A stretch of DNA of 28,053 bases, from contig CAZYBG010000036.1 of the NCBI GenBank assembly GCA_964645155.1, positions 1 to 28,053 on the forward strand. The letters run 5' to 3'. Origin of the DNA: CAZYBG01 sp964645155. Lineage in GTDB: Bacteria; Pseudomonadota; Alphaproteobacteria; Rhodobacterales; Rhodobacteraceae. The notes beneath the pieces were generated by a model. The model had not been told where the DNA came from and searched no databases. It saw only the letters and a list, made by a program, of their open reading frames with translations. This document shows, piece after piece, positions 15,159-22,957 of this stretch (its first letter is position 1; the number at the start of each line of letters is the position of its first letter). A program made the translations under genes and the position numbers.

Positions 15159-15189
15159 TCCGGCCCGCGCACGCGGCGCGCGGGCCGGA
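15159..15189. terminator. GC-rich hairpin 2 in the symporter/DUF294 gap
   Basis: TCCGGCCCGCGC (15159-15170) pairs with GCGCGGGCCGGA (15178-15189): a perfect 12-bp stem with a 7-nt loop, starting 8 nt past the symporter stop codon on the minus strand. No U tract follows. It could cut or protect the transcript so that transporter mRNA exceeds that of the downstream regulatory genes. Confidence 0.6.
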
Positions 15190-15196
15190 ACCGAGG

Positions 15197-17014
15197 TCAG
15201 TGGGCCTGCGCCGCGCCCGACCCTTTCGGGATGCGGATCGATTCGACGAGGTCCTGGACGTGCTGCGGCGGCTCGCGCGTCATCGCCGACACCAGGTAGG
15301 CGATCGCGAAGTTCACCACCGCCCCCACCGTGCCGATCGACAGCGGCGAGATGCCGAAGAAGTGGTTGGCCGGCACGTTCTCGTACACGTTCGTGCCCGG
15401 GATGAAGAACCAGCCCAGGTAGAGGAAGATGTAGATCGAGGTGAAGAAGAGGCCGGCGAGCATGCCGAGGATCGCCCCTTCCTTGGTGACGCGCTTTGAG
15501 AAGATGCCCATCATCAGCGCCGGGAAGATCGTCGCCGCGGCGAGGCCGAAGGCAAGGGCAACGACCTGCGCAGCGAAGCCGGGCGGGTTGAGGCCGAGCC
15601 AGGTGGCCAGCGCGATCGCTCCCGCCATCGAGATCCGGGCGGCCAGAAGCTCGCTCTTTTCCGAGATGTTGGGGTTGATCGAGCTCTTGATGAGGTCGTG
15701 GCTGACCGCCGACGAGATGGCGAGCAGGAGGCCCGCCGCCGTGGACAGCGCCGCCGCGAGACCGCCCGCAGCGACAAGCGCCACGACCCAGCCCGGCAGA
15801 GCCGCGATCTCGGGGTTGGCGAGCACCATCATGTCGTTGTCGACCTTGGTGAGCTCGTTGCCCGCAAAGCCGCGCTCGGTCGCGATGGCGGCCACCGCTT
15901 CGTTGGCATCGTTGTAGTACTGGATGCGCCCGTCGCCGTTCTTGTCCTCGAAGGCCAGAAGCCCGGTCGCCTGCCAGGTGTTGATCCAGCTGAGCTCGGG
16001 GTTGGTATTGATCTCCTCGAGCGAGATCGCCTCGCCGTCAAGGGCATTGCCCGTCACGGCGTTGGGCCAGAACGTCGTCGTCAGGTTCAGCCGCGCCATC
16101 GAGCCGACCGCCGGAGCGACGGTGTAGAGAAGCGCGATGAAGACCAGCGCCCAGCCCGCCGACGACCGCGCGTCGGCCACCTTCGGCACGGTGAAGAAGC
16201 GGATGATGACGTGCGGCAGACCCGCCGTGCCGATCATCAGCGCCATCGTGAAGAGGACCATGTTGAGGGTGTTCGTGGTGTGCGAGGTATACTGCGTGAA
16301 GCCGAGTTCGGTCACCACCTGGTCGAGCTTGGCCAGGAAGGCGACGTCGCCGCCGCTGGGGGCATGGTTCCCGATCAGTCCGAGCTGGGGCAGGAAGTTG
16401 CCGGTCAGCTGGAGCGAGATGAAGATCGCCGGAATGGTGTAGGCGATGATCAGCACGATGTACTGCGCCACCTGCGTGTAGGTGATGCCCTTCATGCCGC
16501 CGAGAACGGCGTAGGCGAACACGATCGCCGCGCCCCAGTAGAGGCCCGCCTCGGTGGAGATCTCGAGGAAGCGCGAGAAGGTCACGCCGACGCCGCGCAT
16601 CTGCCCGATCACGTAGGTCACCGAGATCACGATGAGGCAGATCACCGCCACGAGGCGCGCGGTGCCGGAATAGAACCGGTCGCCGATGAACTCGGGCACC
16701 GTGAACTTGCCGAACTTGCGCAGGTAGGGCGCGAGCAGGAGCGCGAGCAGCACGTAGCCCCCGGTCCAGCCCATCAGGAAGGCCGATTGCGTGTAGCCGC
16801 CGGCGGGGGCGAGCGCGATGATGCCCGCCATCGAGATGAACGAGGCCGCCGACATCCAGTCGGCCGCGGTCGCCATGCCGTTCATGACCGGATTGACGCC
16901 GCGGCCCGCGGCGTAGAATTCGCTCGTGGTGCCCGCGCGGGCCCAGATCGCGATGCCGATGTAGAGCGCGAATGTCGCGCCCACCACAAGCAGGTTGAGG
17001 GTGAACTGGTCCAT
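15197..17014 (-). CDS. Sodium:solute symporter (SSS family, VC_2705/ActP-like), large subunit
   Basis: The 605-residue polytopic membrane protein of the solute:sodium symporter family has the N-terminal YAAGRGVNPVMNGMATAADWMSAASFI block (about 34-60) seen in acetate/pyruvate carriers, and many hydrophobic helices to the C terminus. A roughly 110-residue insert (about 305-405) in a soluble loop carries FEDKNGDGRIQYYNDANE, an EF-hand-like D357-x-N359-x-D361-G-x-I364 loop. A GGGAGG ribosome site lies upstream of the ATG. It follows the DUF4212 small subunit by 16 nt. In this family the small DUF4212/DUF485 protein and the large symporter work together. Substrate is probably acetate or another short monocarboxylate, judged from acs in the same array; this is inference. 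Confidence 0.9.
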   Translation of the reverse strand: MDQFTLNLLVVGATFALYIGIAIWARAGTTSEFYAAGRGVNPVMNGMATAADWMSAASFISMAGIIALAPAGGYTQSAFLMGWTGGYVLLALLLAPYLRKFGKFTVPEFIGDRFYSGTARLVAVICLIVISVTYVIGQMRGVGVTFSRFLEISTEAGLYWGAAIVFAYAVLGGMKGITYTQVAQYIVLIIAYTIPAIFISLQLTGNFLPQLGLIGNHAPSGGDVAFLAKLDQVVTELGFTQYTSHTTNTLNMVLFTMALMIGTAGLPHVIIRFFTVPKVADARSSAGWALVFIALLYTVAPAVGSMARLNLTTTFWPNAVTGNALDGEAISLEEINTNPELSWINTWQATGLLAFEDKNGDGRIQYYNDANEAVAAIATERGFAGNELTKVDNDMMVLANPEIAALPGWVVALVAAGGLAAALSTAAGLLLAISSAVSHDLIKSSINPNISEKSELLAARISMAGAIALATWLGLNPPGFAAQVVALAFGLAAATIFPALMMGIFSKRVTKEGAILGMLAGLFFTSIYIFLYLGWFFIPGTNVYENVPANHFFGISPLSIGTVGAVVNFAIAYLVSAMTREPPQHVQDLVESIRIPKGSGAAQAH

Positions 17015-17030
17015 CTGTCTGCTGCCTCCC

Positions 17031-17288
17031 CTATTCTTCCACGCCGTATTCGCGGTCGATCTTGTTCATGCGCCAGGCATAGAAGAAGATCAGGATCAGG
17101 AACGTGTAGATCGAGCCCTGCTGCGCGAACCAGAAGCCCAGATCGGCGCCGCCGACGCTGATCCCCGAGATCATCGGCCGCAGGATGATCCCGAGGCCGA
17201 ACGACACGAATGCCCAGATTGCCAGGCAGATGTAGATGAGCCGCTTGTTCGCGGCCCAGTAGGCATCGGACGACGATTTGTCCGCCAT
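17031..17288 (-). CDS. DUF4212 small membrane subunit of the sodium/solute symporter
   Basis: The 85-residue protein begins MADKSSSDAYWAANKRLIY and has two transmembrane segments (about 18-37, ICLAIWAFVSFGLGIILRP, and 52-72, WFAQQGSIYTFLILIFFYAW), then MNKIDREYGVEE. This is the DUF4212 pattern. The open frame extends far upstream into adk, but the ATG at 17288 has an AGGGGAG ribosome site about 8 nt before it. It lies 64 nt after adk and 16 nt before the symporter gene. Confidence 0.92.
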   Translation of the reverse strand: MADKSSSDAYWAANKRLIYICLAIWAFVSFGLGIILRPMISGISVGGADLGFWFAQQGSIYTFLILIFFYAWRMNKIDREYGVEE

Positions 17289-17321
17289 TGCGAGAACTCC
17301 CCTTGGTTTTGCCTCCACCAA

Positions 17322-17342
17322 CGGCGCCCGCCACGGGCGCCG
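17322..17342. terminator. Hairpin between adk and DUF4212 genes
   Basis: CGGCGCCCG (17322-17330) and CGGGCGCCG (17334-17342) form a perfect 9-bp stem with a 3-nt loop, starting 10 nt past the adk stop on the minus strand. A U tract is absent, so partial termination or RNA-end protection between the acs-adk and symporter parts is the likely role. Confidence 0.55.
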
Positions 17343-17352
17343 CCCTCTCCCT

Positions 17353-18048
17353 TCAGGCCGTTGCGCGCCCGACGATGGCGCCCAGCGCCGCAGCGATCGC
17401 GGGGATCTCGCCCATCGCGTCGATGCGGGCCAGAACGCCCTGTCCCTCGTAGTACGCAATCAGCGGTGCCGTCTGCGCGTGGTAGGCATCAAGCCTGGCC
17501 CGCACGGTTTCGGCCCTGTCGTCGGCGCGGCGCGTGAACGCCGTGCCGCCGCATCTGTCGCAAGCACCCGGCGTCGCTGGCTGCTTGAACCGGTCGTGAT
17601 AGCCCTCGCCGCAGCCGGCGCAGGTGTAGCGCCCCGAGATGCGGTGGACCATGGCCGCATCGTCGACCTCGAGCGAGATCGCGGCGGCGATGCACTGGCC
17701 GGTCTCCTCCAGCAGCCGGCCGAGCGCCTCGGCCTGTCCCGCCGTCCGCGGAAAGCCGTCGAGGATGACGCCGCGCCGGACATCGGGCTCCTCCAGCCGG
17801 TCGCGCAGGATCGCCAGCACGATCTCGTCGGGCACCAGCGCGCCCGCCTTCATCAGCGGCTCGGCGCGGCGGCCCGCCTCGGTCCCCGCCGCGACGGCGC
17901 GGCGCAGGAGGTCGCCGGTGGACAGCTGGACGAGGCCGAACTCCACCTCGAGCAGCTTCGCCTGCGTGCCCTTCCCCGCACCCGGCGGCCCGAGCAGGAT
18001 GAAGACGGCCGCGGCGGTGGCGGTGGCCGTTTCGGCGGCGGCCGTCAT
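17353..18048 (-). CDS. adk: Adenylate kinase, zinc-lid type
   Basis: The 231-residue enzyme converts AMP + ATP to 2 ADP. It has the P-loop GPPGAGKGT (20-28), the AMP-site motif LSTGDLLR (42-49), DGFPRT (97-102) and a zinc-binding lid with C143-x2-C146-x16-C163-x2-C166. The ATG at 18048 shares ATGA with the acs stop, so the two enzymes are co-translated. The first 13 residues (Ala/Thr-rich) are extra to the usual start just before FILLGPPG. Acs makes AMP, so Adk here would recycle it. The genome probably has another adk beside the ribosomal protein genes (inference from relatives), making this a specialised paralogue. Confidence 0.93.
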   Translation of the reverse strand: MTAAAETATATAAAVFILLGPPGAGKGTQAKLLEVEFGLVQLSTGDLLRRAVAAGTEAGRRAEPLMKAGALVPDEIVLAILRDRLEEPDVRRGVILDGFPRTAGQAEALGRLLEETGQCIAAAISLEVDDAAMVHRISGRYTCAGCGEGYHDRFKQPATPGACDRCGGTAFTRRADDRAETVRARLDAYHAQTAPLIAYYEGQGVLARIDAMGEIPAIAAALGAIVGRATA

Positions 18049-20021
18049 TTCCGGTTCATCCGGTTCGCGACGAGGTCATCGACCACGGCGGGGTCGGCCA
18101 GCGTCGAGATGTCGCCCAGGGTGCCGTGATCGTTCTCGGCGATCTTGCGCAGGATGCGCCGCATGATCTTGCCCGAACGGGTCTTCGGCAGGCCCGGCGC
18201 CCACTGGATGAGGTCGGGCGAGGCGATCGGGCCGATTTCGGTCCGGACCCACTGCACCAGTTCCTTGCGGAGCGCGTCGGTCGGCTCGACCCCGTTCATC
18301 AGGGTGACGTAGGCGTAGATGCCCTGGCCCTTGATGTCGTGCGGGTAGCCCACCACCGCCGCCTCGGCCACCTTCTCGTGCGCGACGAGCGCGCTTTCCA
18401 CCTCGGCGGTGCCCATGCGGTGGCCGGAGACGTTGATGACGTCGTCCACCCGGCCGGTGATCCAGTAGTAGCCGTCCTCGTCGCGGCGGCAGCCGTCGCC
18501 GGTGAAGTAGTAGCCCTTGTACTGCTCGAAATAGGTTTGCTGGAACCGCTCGTGGTCACCCCAGACGGTGCGCATCTGCCCCGGCCAGCTGTCGGCGATG
18601 CACAGGACGCCGGTCGCGGGATTGCCGTCGACCACCTTGCCGCTCTCGGCCTCGAGCACCACGGGCCTGACGCCGAAGAACGGCACGGTGGCCGAGCCGG
18701 GCTTGGTCGGGGTGGCGCCGGGCAGCGGCGTGATCAGGTGGCCGCCGGTCTCCGTCTGCCACCAGGTATCGACGATCGGGCAGAGGCCCTTGCCGACATG
18801 GCGGTCGTACCAGTTCCAGGCCTCGGGGTTGATCGGCTCGCCCACCGTGCCGAGGATGCGCAGCGACGACAGGTCGTGCTTCTCGACCCATTCCGGGCCC
18901 TGCGCCATCAGCGCGCGGATCGCGGTCGGCGCGGTGTAGAACTGGTTGACCCGGTGCTTGGCGCAGACCTCCCAGAACCGCCCGGGATCGGGGAAGGTCG
19001 GCACGCCCTCGAACATCAGCGTGGTGGCGCCGTTCGCCAGCGGGCCGTAGATGATGTAGCTGTGCCCGGTGACCCAGCCCACATCGGCAGTGCACCAGAA
19101 GATGTCGCCGTCGTGGTAGTCGAACGTGATCTGATGCGTCATCGCCGCGTAGACGAGATAGCCGCCCGAAGTGTGGACGACGCCCTTCGGCCGCCCGGTC
19201 GAGCCCGACGTGTAGAGGATGAAGAGCGGGTCCTCGGCCGCGATCTCGGTATAGGCGCAGTAGGGGCTGGCTCCTGCCATCTCGGCCAGGACGTCGATGT
19301 CGCGGCCCTCGACCCAGGTCGTCTGGTCGCCGGTATGCTTGACGACCATGCACTTCACCCGGTCCGAGCAGTCGAACAGCGCCTTGTCGGTGTTCGACTT
19401 GAGCGGGGTCTTGCGCCCGCCGCGCGGCGCGTGGTCGGCGGTGACGACAAGCTTGGCGCCGCAATCGTTGATCCGGCTCGCCAGGCTGTCGGGCGAGAAG
19501 CCCGCGAAGACGATCGAGTGGATCGCGCCGATCCGCGCGCAGGCGAGCATCGCGTAGGCCGCCTCGGGGATCATCGGCAGGTAGATGACGACCCGGTCGC
19601 CCTTGCCGATCCCGTGCGCCTTCATCACGTTCGCCATCCGGCAGACGTTCTCCAGAAGCTCGGTATAGGTGATGTGCCGGGCCGGCGTCTGCGGGTCGTC
19701 GGGTTCCCAGATGATCGCCGTCTGGTTCGCGCGGCGCAGCATGTGCCGGTCGACGCAGTTGGCACTGACATTCAGCGTGCCGTCCTCGTACCAGCGGATG
19801 TCGACCTTGCCGAACTCGAACGAGGTGTTCTTGACCCTGCTGTAGGGACTGATCCAGTCAATGCGGCGCCCCTGCTCGGCCCAGAAGCCCTCGGGGTCGG
19901 CGACCGACGCCTCGTAGAGCCGATGGTAGCTTTCGGCGTTCACATGCGCCGACACCGATACGCCGTCCGGAACGGCGCGCATCGCGCCGGATTCACCGGC
20001 GACCTGACCCTCAGCAGCCAT
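18045..20021 (-). CDS. acs: Acetyl-coenzyme A synthetase (AMP-forming)
   Basis: The 658-residue enzyme makes acetyl-CoA from acetate, ATP and CoA, releasing AMP and PPi, in the cytoplasm. It has the adenylation P-loop YTSGSTGRPKGVVH (about 270-283), DTWWQTETGG, YYFTGDGCRRDEDGYYWITGRVDDVINVSGHR, and the C-terminal PKTRSGKIMRR, in which K618 is the catalytic lysine controlled by acetylation in homologues. Length is typical. The GGGAGG-type ribosome site (agGGAGGacctc) supports 20021. It heads the array acs-adk-DUF4212-symporter-regulatory genes and has a 219-bp upstream region that is locally AT-rich. Confidence 0.98.
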   Translation of the reverse strand: MAAEGQVAGESGAMRAVPDGVSVSAHVNAESYHRLYEASVADPEGFWAEQGRRIDWISPYSRVKNTSFEFGKVDIRWYEDGTLNVSANCVDRHMLRRANQTAIIWEPDDPQTPARHITYTELLENVCRMANVMKAHGIGKGDRVVIYLPMIPEAAYAMLACARIGAIHSIVFAGFSPDSLASRINDCGAKLVVTADHAPRGGRKTPLKSNTDKALFDCSDRVKCMVVKHTGDQTTWVEGRDIDVLAEMAGASPYCAYTEIAAEDPLFILYTSGSTGRPKGVVHTSGGYLVYAAMTHQITFDYHDGDIFWCTADVGWVTGHSYIIYGPLANGATTLMFEGVPTFPDPGRFWEVCAKHRVNQFYTAPTAIRALMAQGPEWVEKHDLSSLRILGTVGEPINPEAWNWYDRHVGKGLCPIVDTWWQTETGGHLITPLPGATPTKPGSATVPFFGVRPVVLEAESGKVVDGNPATGVLCIADSWPGQMRTVWGDHERFQQTYFEQYKGYYFTGDGCRRDEDGYYWITGRVDDVINVSGHRMGTAEVESALVAHEKVAEAAVVGYPHDIKGQGIYAYVTLMNGVEPTDALRKELVQWVRTEIGPIASPDLIQWAPGLPKTRSGKIMRRILRKIAENDHGTLGDISTLADPAVVDDLVANRMNRK

Positions 20022-20118
20022 GAGGTCCTCCCTAAGATACTCCCCACGTCGCCCCGGCCGTCACGCGCTGCGGCCCTGTGCGGCGACCCATCTCCCGCAA
20101 TGGCAGAATAACGCATCC

Positions 20119-20182
20119 GTGAACTTTTGCAGAAACCTTCGCCCGGCTTCGGTTATTTTGTCAATTAGTTCACAAGTTGACA
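20119..20182 (-). promoter_or_regulatory. AT-rich acs upstream region with inverted repeats
   Basis: Within 20110-20200 the GC content falls sharply. TGTCAA (20159-20164) and TTGACA (20177-20182) form an inverted repeat with a 12-nt gap, and GTGAAC (20119-20124) is repeated inverted as GTTCAC (20168-20173). A TTGACA hexamer on the minus strand lies at 20164-20159, but no good -10 follows at 16-18 nt. A TATTCT on the minus strand near 20106-20111 is another weak -10. The region probably holds the acs promoter and operators; the regulator is unknown. Confidence 0.45.
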
Positions 20183-20240
20183 GAAAATTTTGTAAAGACC
20201 TGCCTCACCTGGCGCCGGTGGGCCCTGCCGGGCCTGGCGT

Positions 20241-20960
20241 TCAGAGCTGCGTCACCATGCGGTAGCCGGGCGGATAGCTCAGCGTCGCGCGGGTCACCGG
20301 GTGGCCGTCAAGCCACGTCGTCCGTTCGGCGCGGAACACCGCCTCGCCCTCGGCGATGCCGAGGAACGCGGCCAGGTCGGCCGCGGCCCGCGCCGCCCCG
20401 AACACCATCTCGGCCTCGGAGAACGGCACCTCGCGCACCAGCCACTCGTTGGGGCCGACGCTTTCGAACGGCTCGGCCGCCGCGCCGGGCACGGTGGCGA
20501 GGTTGATCCAGCGGTCCTCGAACTGCCAGGGCGCGGCGCCGGCATAGTGCATCGCGCGCAGGTGCAGCCAGCGGCCAGGCGTCCGGAGGCCGAGCGCGCC
20601 GGCAAGCCATTCCGGCGCCGGGCCGACGGCGCGGTCGATCCGCGCATAGCGGTAGACGGCGCCGGTCGCCTCCACCTCGGCCCGCGTCTGCGGAATGTCG
20701 AACCGCGCGCGCCGGACCGGGGCCGCGCTGATCCGCGTGCCGGCGCGGCGGCGGCGGTCAAGCACGCCGTCCTCGGCCAGCTCGCGCATCGCGCGGTTCA
20801 CGGTGGCCCGCGCGACACCGAACTCGGCCGCAAGCTCGGTCTCGGAGGGCAGGAGATCGCCCGCCTGCCAGGTGCGGCTGCGCACCCGGCGGAGGATTTC
20901 CGCCTTGACGCCGCGATAGCTCGCGGAGTGTGTAGCGGGCGGCGGACCGGGCCTGTTCAT
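20241..20960 (-). CDS. hutC: Histidine utilisation repressor HutC (GntR family)
   Basis: The 239-residue GntR/HutC-family regulator has a winged-helix DNA-binding domain (about 14-78; LLPSETELAAEFGVARATVNRAMRELAEDGVL, with the helix-turn-helix ELAAEFGVARATVNRAMREL) and a C-terminal UTRA effector domain (about 95-235; WLHLRAMHYAGAAPWQFEDRWIN, FRAERTTWLDGHPVTRATLSYP). HutC proteins respond to urocanate. The ATG at 20960 lies 27 nt from the divergent hutD ATG. A frame open upstream to 21347 is only hutD antisense. Its likely operator is the palindrome in the hutF/hutI gap. Confidence 0.93.
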   Translation of the reverse strand: MNRPGPPPATHSASYRGVKAEILRRVRSRTWQAGDLLPSETELAAEFGVARATVNRAMRELAEDGVLDRRRRAGTRISAAPVRRARFDIPQTRAEVEATGAVYRYARIDRAVGPAPEWLAGALGLRTPGRWLHLRAMHYAGAAPWQFEDRWINLATVPGAAAEPFESVGPNEWLVREVPFSEAEMVFGAARAAADLAAFLGIAEGEAVFRAERTTWLDGHPVTRATLSYPPGYRMVTQL

Positions 20961-20987
20961 CGGCAGCCGGCGGCGGGAGAGACGACG

Positions 20988-21521
20988 ATGCGGATCATCC
21001 GGGCGGCAGAGTTCCGCGAGATGCCCTGGGCGAACGGGCGTGGCACGACCCGCGAGATCGCCCGCGCCGACGAGGGCGGCGCGCTGCTGTGGCGCCTGAG
21101 CCTGGCCGAGGTGACCGCGGACGGGCCGTTCTCGGTGTTCGAGGGGCTCGGCCGCGTCCTGACGGTGGTCGAGGGCGCGGGCCTCGCCCTCCACGGGCCG
21201 ACCTTCACCCTGGCCGTGCGGCCGTTCGACCCGGTGGCGTTCCCCGGCGACGTGCCGGTCACGGCGCGGCTGACGGCGGGGCCGGTGCGCGACCTCAACC
21301 TCTTCTTCGACCCGGTGCGGTTCCTCGCGCGGGGCGGGATCGTGCACGGGCCGGGCCGGTTCGAGGGGGCCGATGCGGCGGCCTTCCTGTGGCTTGCCCC
21401 CGGCAGCGCGCCGGCCGGCGCCCTCGCGCCCGGCGACGCGGCGGTCCTTGGCCCCGACGAGGCCTTCGCGCTTCCCGATGGCGCGCGGGCCGTGGCGCTC
21501 GGGCTCGACCTGCCGCTGTAG
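20988..21521 (+). CDS. hutD: HutD/Ves family protein
   Basis: The 177-residue cupin-fold protein of the HutD family starts MRIIRAAEFREMPWANGRGTTREIA, with the family's W-x-N-G-x-G-x-T-x-E block (residues 14-24) and the RLSLAEV and GPFSVFEG blocks. HutD is proposed to bind formylglutamate or urocanate and limit hut expression. No reaction is shown. GGGAGAG upstream supports the ATG at 20988. The gene is packed between the hutC start (27 bp) and the convergent hutF stop (7 bp). An open frame extends upstream through hutC antisense. Confidence 0.9.
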   Translation: MRIIRAAEFREMPWANGRGTTREIARADEGGALLWRLSLAEVTADGPFSVFEGLGRVLTVVEGAGLALHGPTFTLAVRPFDPVAFPGDVPVTARLTAGPVRDLNLFFDPVRFLARGGIVHGPGRFEGADAAAFLWLAPGSAPAGALAPGDAAVLGPDEAFALPDGARAVALGLDLPL

Positions 21522-21528
21522 CCCGCGC

Positions 21529-22887
21529 TCACGTCAGAAGCTCCGCCAGAGCGGCGGCGTAGCGCCGGCGGATGCCCTCGCGCGCCACGTGGCGGCCCGC
21601 GCGAACGGCATGGCGGCCGGCCGACCAGAGATCGGTCACCACCCCCTCGCCGGCCGCGAAGACGAGGCCGTCGAGCAGCGCATCGCCATCGAGGCCGACG
21701 AGCGCGGGATGCCCGCCGTCGATGGCGACGAGGTCGGCGAGCCGACCGGGCGCCAGCGCGCCCGCCGCACGGCCCAGCGCCTGCGCGCCGCCTGCCGCCG
21801 CGGCGAGGTAGAGGAACGCGCCGACATGGCCCGACCCGGGGGCGAGGACGGTCCGCGCGAGGTCGCGCAGGCGCTGGCCGTATTCGAGCGTCCGGAGTTC
21901 CTCCGACAACGCGATGCGCACGTTGGAATCCGAGCCCACGCCGAACGCGCCGCCGGCCGAGAGCCAGGCCGGTCCCCCGAACGGGCCGTCGCCCAGATTG
22001 GCCTCGGTGATCGGACAGAGACCGGCCACCGCGCCACTGCGGGCAAGGCCCGCGCTTTCGGCAGCCGTCATGTGGGTCGCGTGGATCGCGCACCAGCGCG
22101 CATCGACCGGCGCATTGCCAAGGAGCCACTCGACCGGCCGCGCGCCGAGCCAGCCGGCGATCTCCTCGACCTCGCGCGGCTGCTCGGCGAGATGGATGTG
22201 CACCGGCCCGCCCCGGGCGAGCGGCAGGATCTCGTCCAGGTCCTCGGGCGCCACGGCGCGGAGCGAGTGCGGCGCGAGGCCAAGGACCGTGTCCGCCGGC
22301 AGGGCGCGGGCGCCGGCTCGGGCGGCGTCGACCAGCGCGGCGAAGCGCGCCGGGTCGCAGCCGAACCGCGCCTGCCCCGCTGTCAGGGGCTGCCGCCCCG
22401 CGCCGCCGTAGCGGTAGAAGACCGGCAGATGGGTCAGGCCGATGCCGGTCTCGGCCGCGGCGGCGAAGACGCGGAGCGAAAGCTCGGCCGGCCGCGCATA
22501 GGCCGCGCCACCCGGGGCGTGGTGCAGGTAGTGGAACTCTCCCACCGCGGCATAGCCCGCCTCCTGCATCTCGCAGAAGGTCATCGCGGCGATCGCCTCG
22601 ACCTGCTCGGGGGTGAGGCGCGCGACGAAGCGGTACATCGTCTCGCGCCAGGTCCAGAAGCTCTCCCGCCCGGCGGCGCGGACCTCGGTCCGCCCGGCCA
22701 TCGCGCGCTGGAAGCTGTGCGAGTGGAGGTTGGCGAGGGCCGGCAGCAGCACGTCGACGCGGCTGTCGCCCGGTTCGGCGGCGCAGCCGGGCACGACGGC
22801 CGCGATCCGGCCGCCATCGACCGCCACGCGCACATCGCGCGCCCAGCCGTCCGGCAGGCGAGCGCGGGCGGCGTAGATGGCGGTCAT
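21529..22887 (-). CDS. hutF: Formimidoylglutamate deiminase
   Basis: The 452-residue amidohydrolase converts N-formimidoyl-L-glutamate to N-formyl-L-glutamate and ammonia. Metal ligands visible are H55 and H57 in LANLHSHSFQRAM, then HLAEQ (about 235), CAIHATHMT (about 269) and GVGSDSNVRI (about 319, with the metal-binding Asp). MTAIYAARARLPDGWARDV at 22887 is the usual start; the frame is open upstream to 23004 but would cross the palindrome. It is convergent with hutD (7-bp gap) and divergent from hutI. Only 10 nt separate its start from the palindrome, so hutF mRNA could be leaderless or nearly so. Confidence 0.95.
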   Translation of the reverse strand: MTAIYAARARLPDGWARDVRVAVDGGRIAAVVPGCAAEPGDSRVDVLLPALANLHSHSFQRAMAGRTEVRAAGRESFWTWRETMYRFVARLTPEQVEAIAAMTFCEMQEAGYAAVGEFHYLHHAPGGAAYARPAELSLRVFAAAAETGIGLTHLPVFYRYGGAGRQPLTAGQARFGCDPARFAALVDAARAGARALPADTVLGLAPHSLRAVAPEDLDEILPLARGGPVHIHLAEQPREVEEIAGWLGARPVEWLLGNAPVDARWCAIHATHMTAAESAGLARSGAVAGLCPITEANLGDGPFGGPAWLSAGGAFGVGSDSNVRIALSEELRTLEYGQRLRDLARTVLAPGSGHVGAFLYLAAAAGGAQALGRAAGALAPGRLADLVAIDGGHPALVGLDGDALLDGLVFAAGEGVVTDLWSAGRHAVRAGRHVAREGIRRRYAAALAELLT

Positions 22888-22920
22888 CTGGCATTCCATT
22901 ATGTCTAGACATAATAAGAT
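22888..22920 (+). promoter_or_regulatory. Possible hutI promoter overlapping the palindrome
   Basis: CTGGCA (22888-22893) and CATAAT (22910-22915) match 4/6 and 5/6 of the -35 and -10 consensus with a 16-bp spacer. The palindrome lies across the spacer and -10, the position for a repressor operator. Confidence 0.4.
22898..22915. promoter_or_regulatory. Perfect 18-bp palindrome, probable HutC operator
   Basis: ATTATGTCTAGACATAAT is a perfect inverted repeat in the 70-bp gap between the divergent hutF and hutI starts. Its GTCTAGAC core resembles sites of GntR/HutC-subfamily regulators, which often contain GT-N-TAGAC. It is AT-rich in a GC-rich setting, and hutC lies 2 kb away in the same cluster. 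A single HutC dimer here could control both directions. Confidence 0.75.
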
Positions 22921-22957
22921 TACATCCATACATTTCCGGAAGCAACCCGGACCCGCC

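Noticed and set aside
13035..15299. Plus-strand open frame of 754 codons opposite the DUF294 gene
   Set aside because: Composition of an antisense frame; it crosses two genes and an intergenic hairpin region.
18126..20111. Plus-strand open frame of 661 codons opposite acs
   Set aside because: Antisense of acs, which is certain from its motifs.
20159..20182. A RamB/ScfR-type TTTGCAAA operator for acs
   Set aside because: Only a partial TTTTGCAGAAA is present nearby; the pair of full half-sites expected for that family is not seen.
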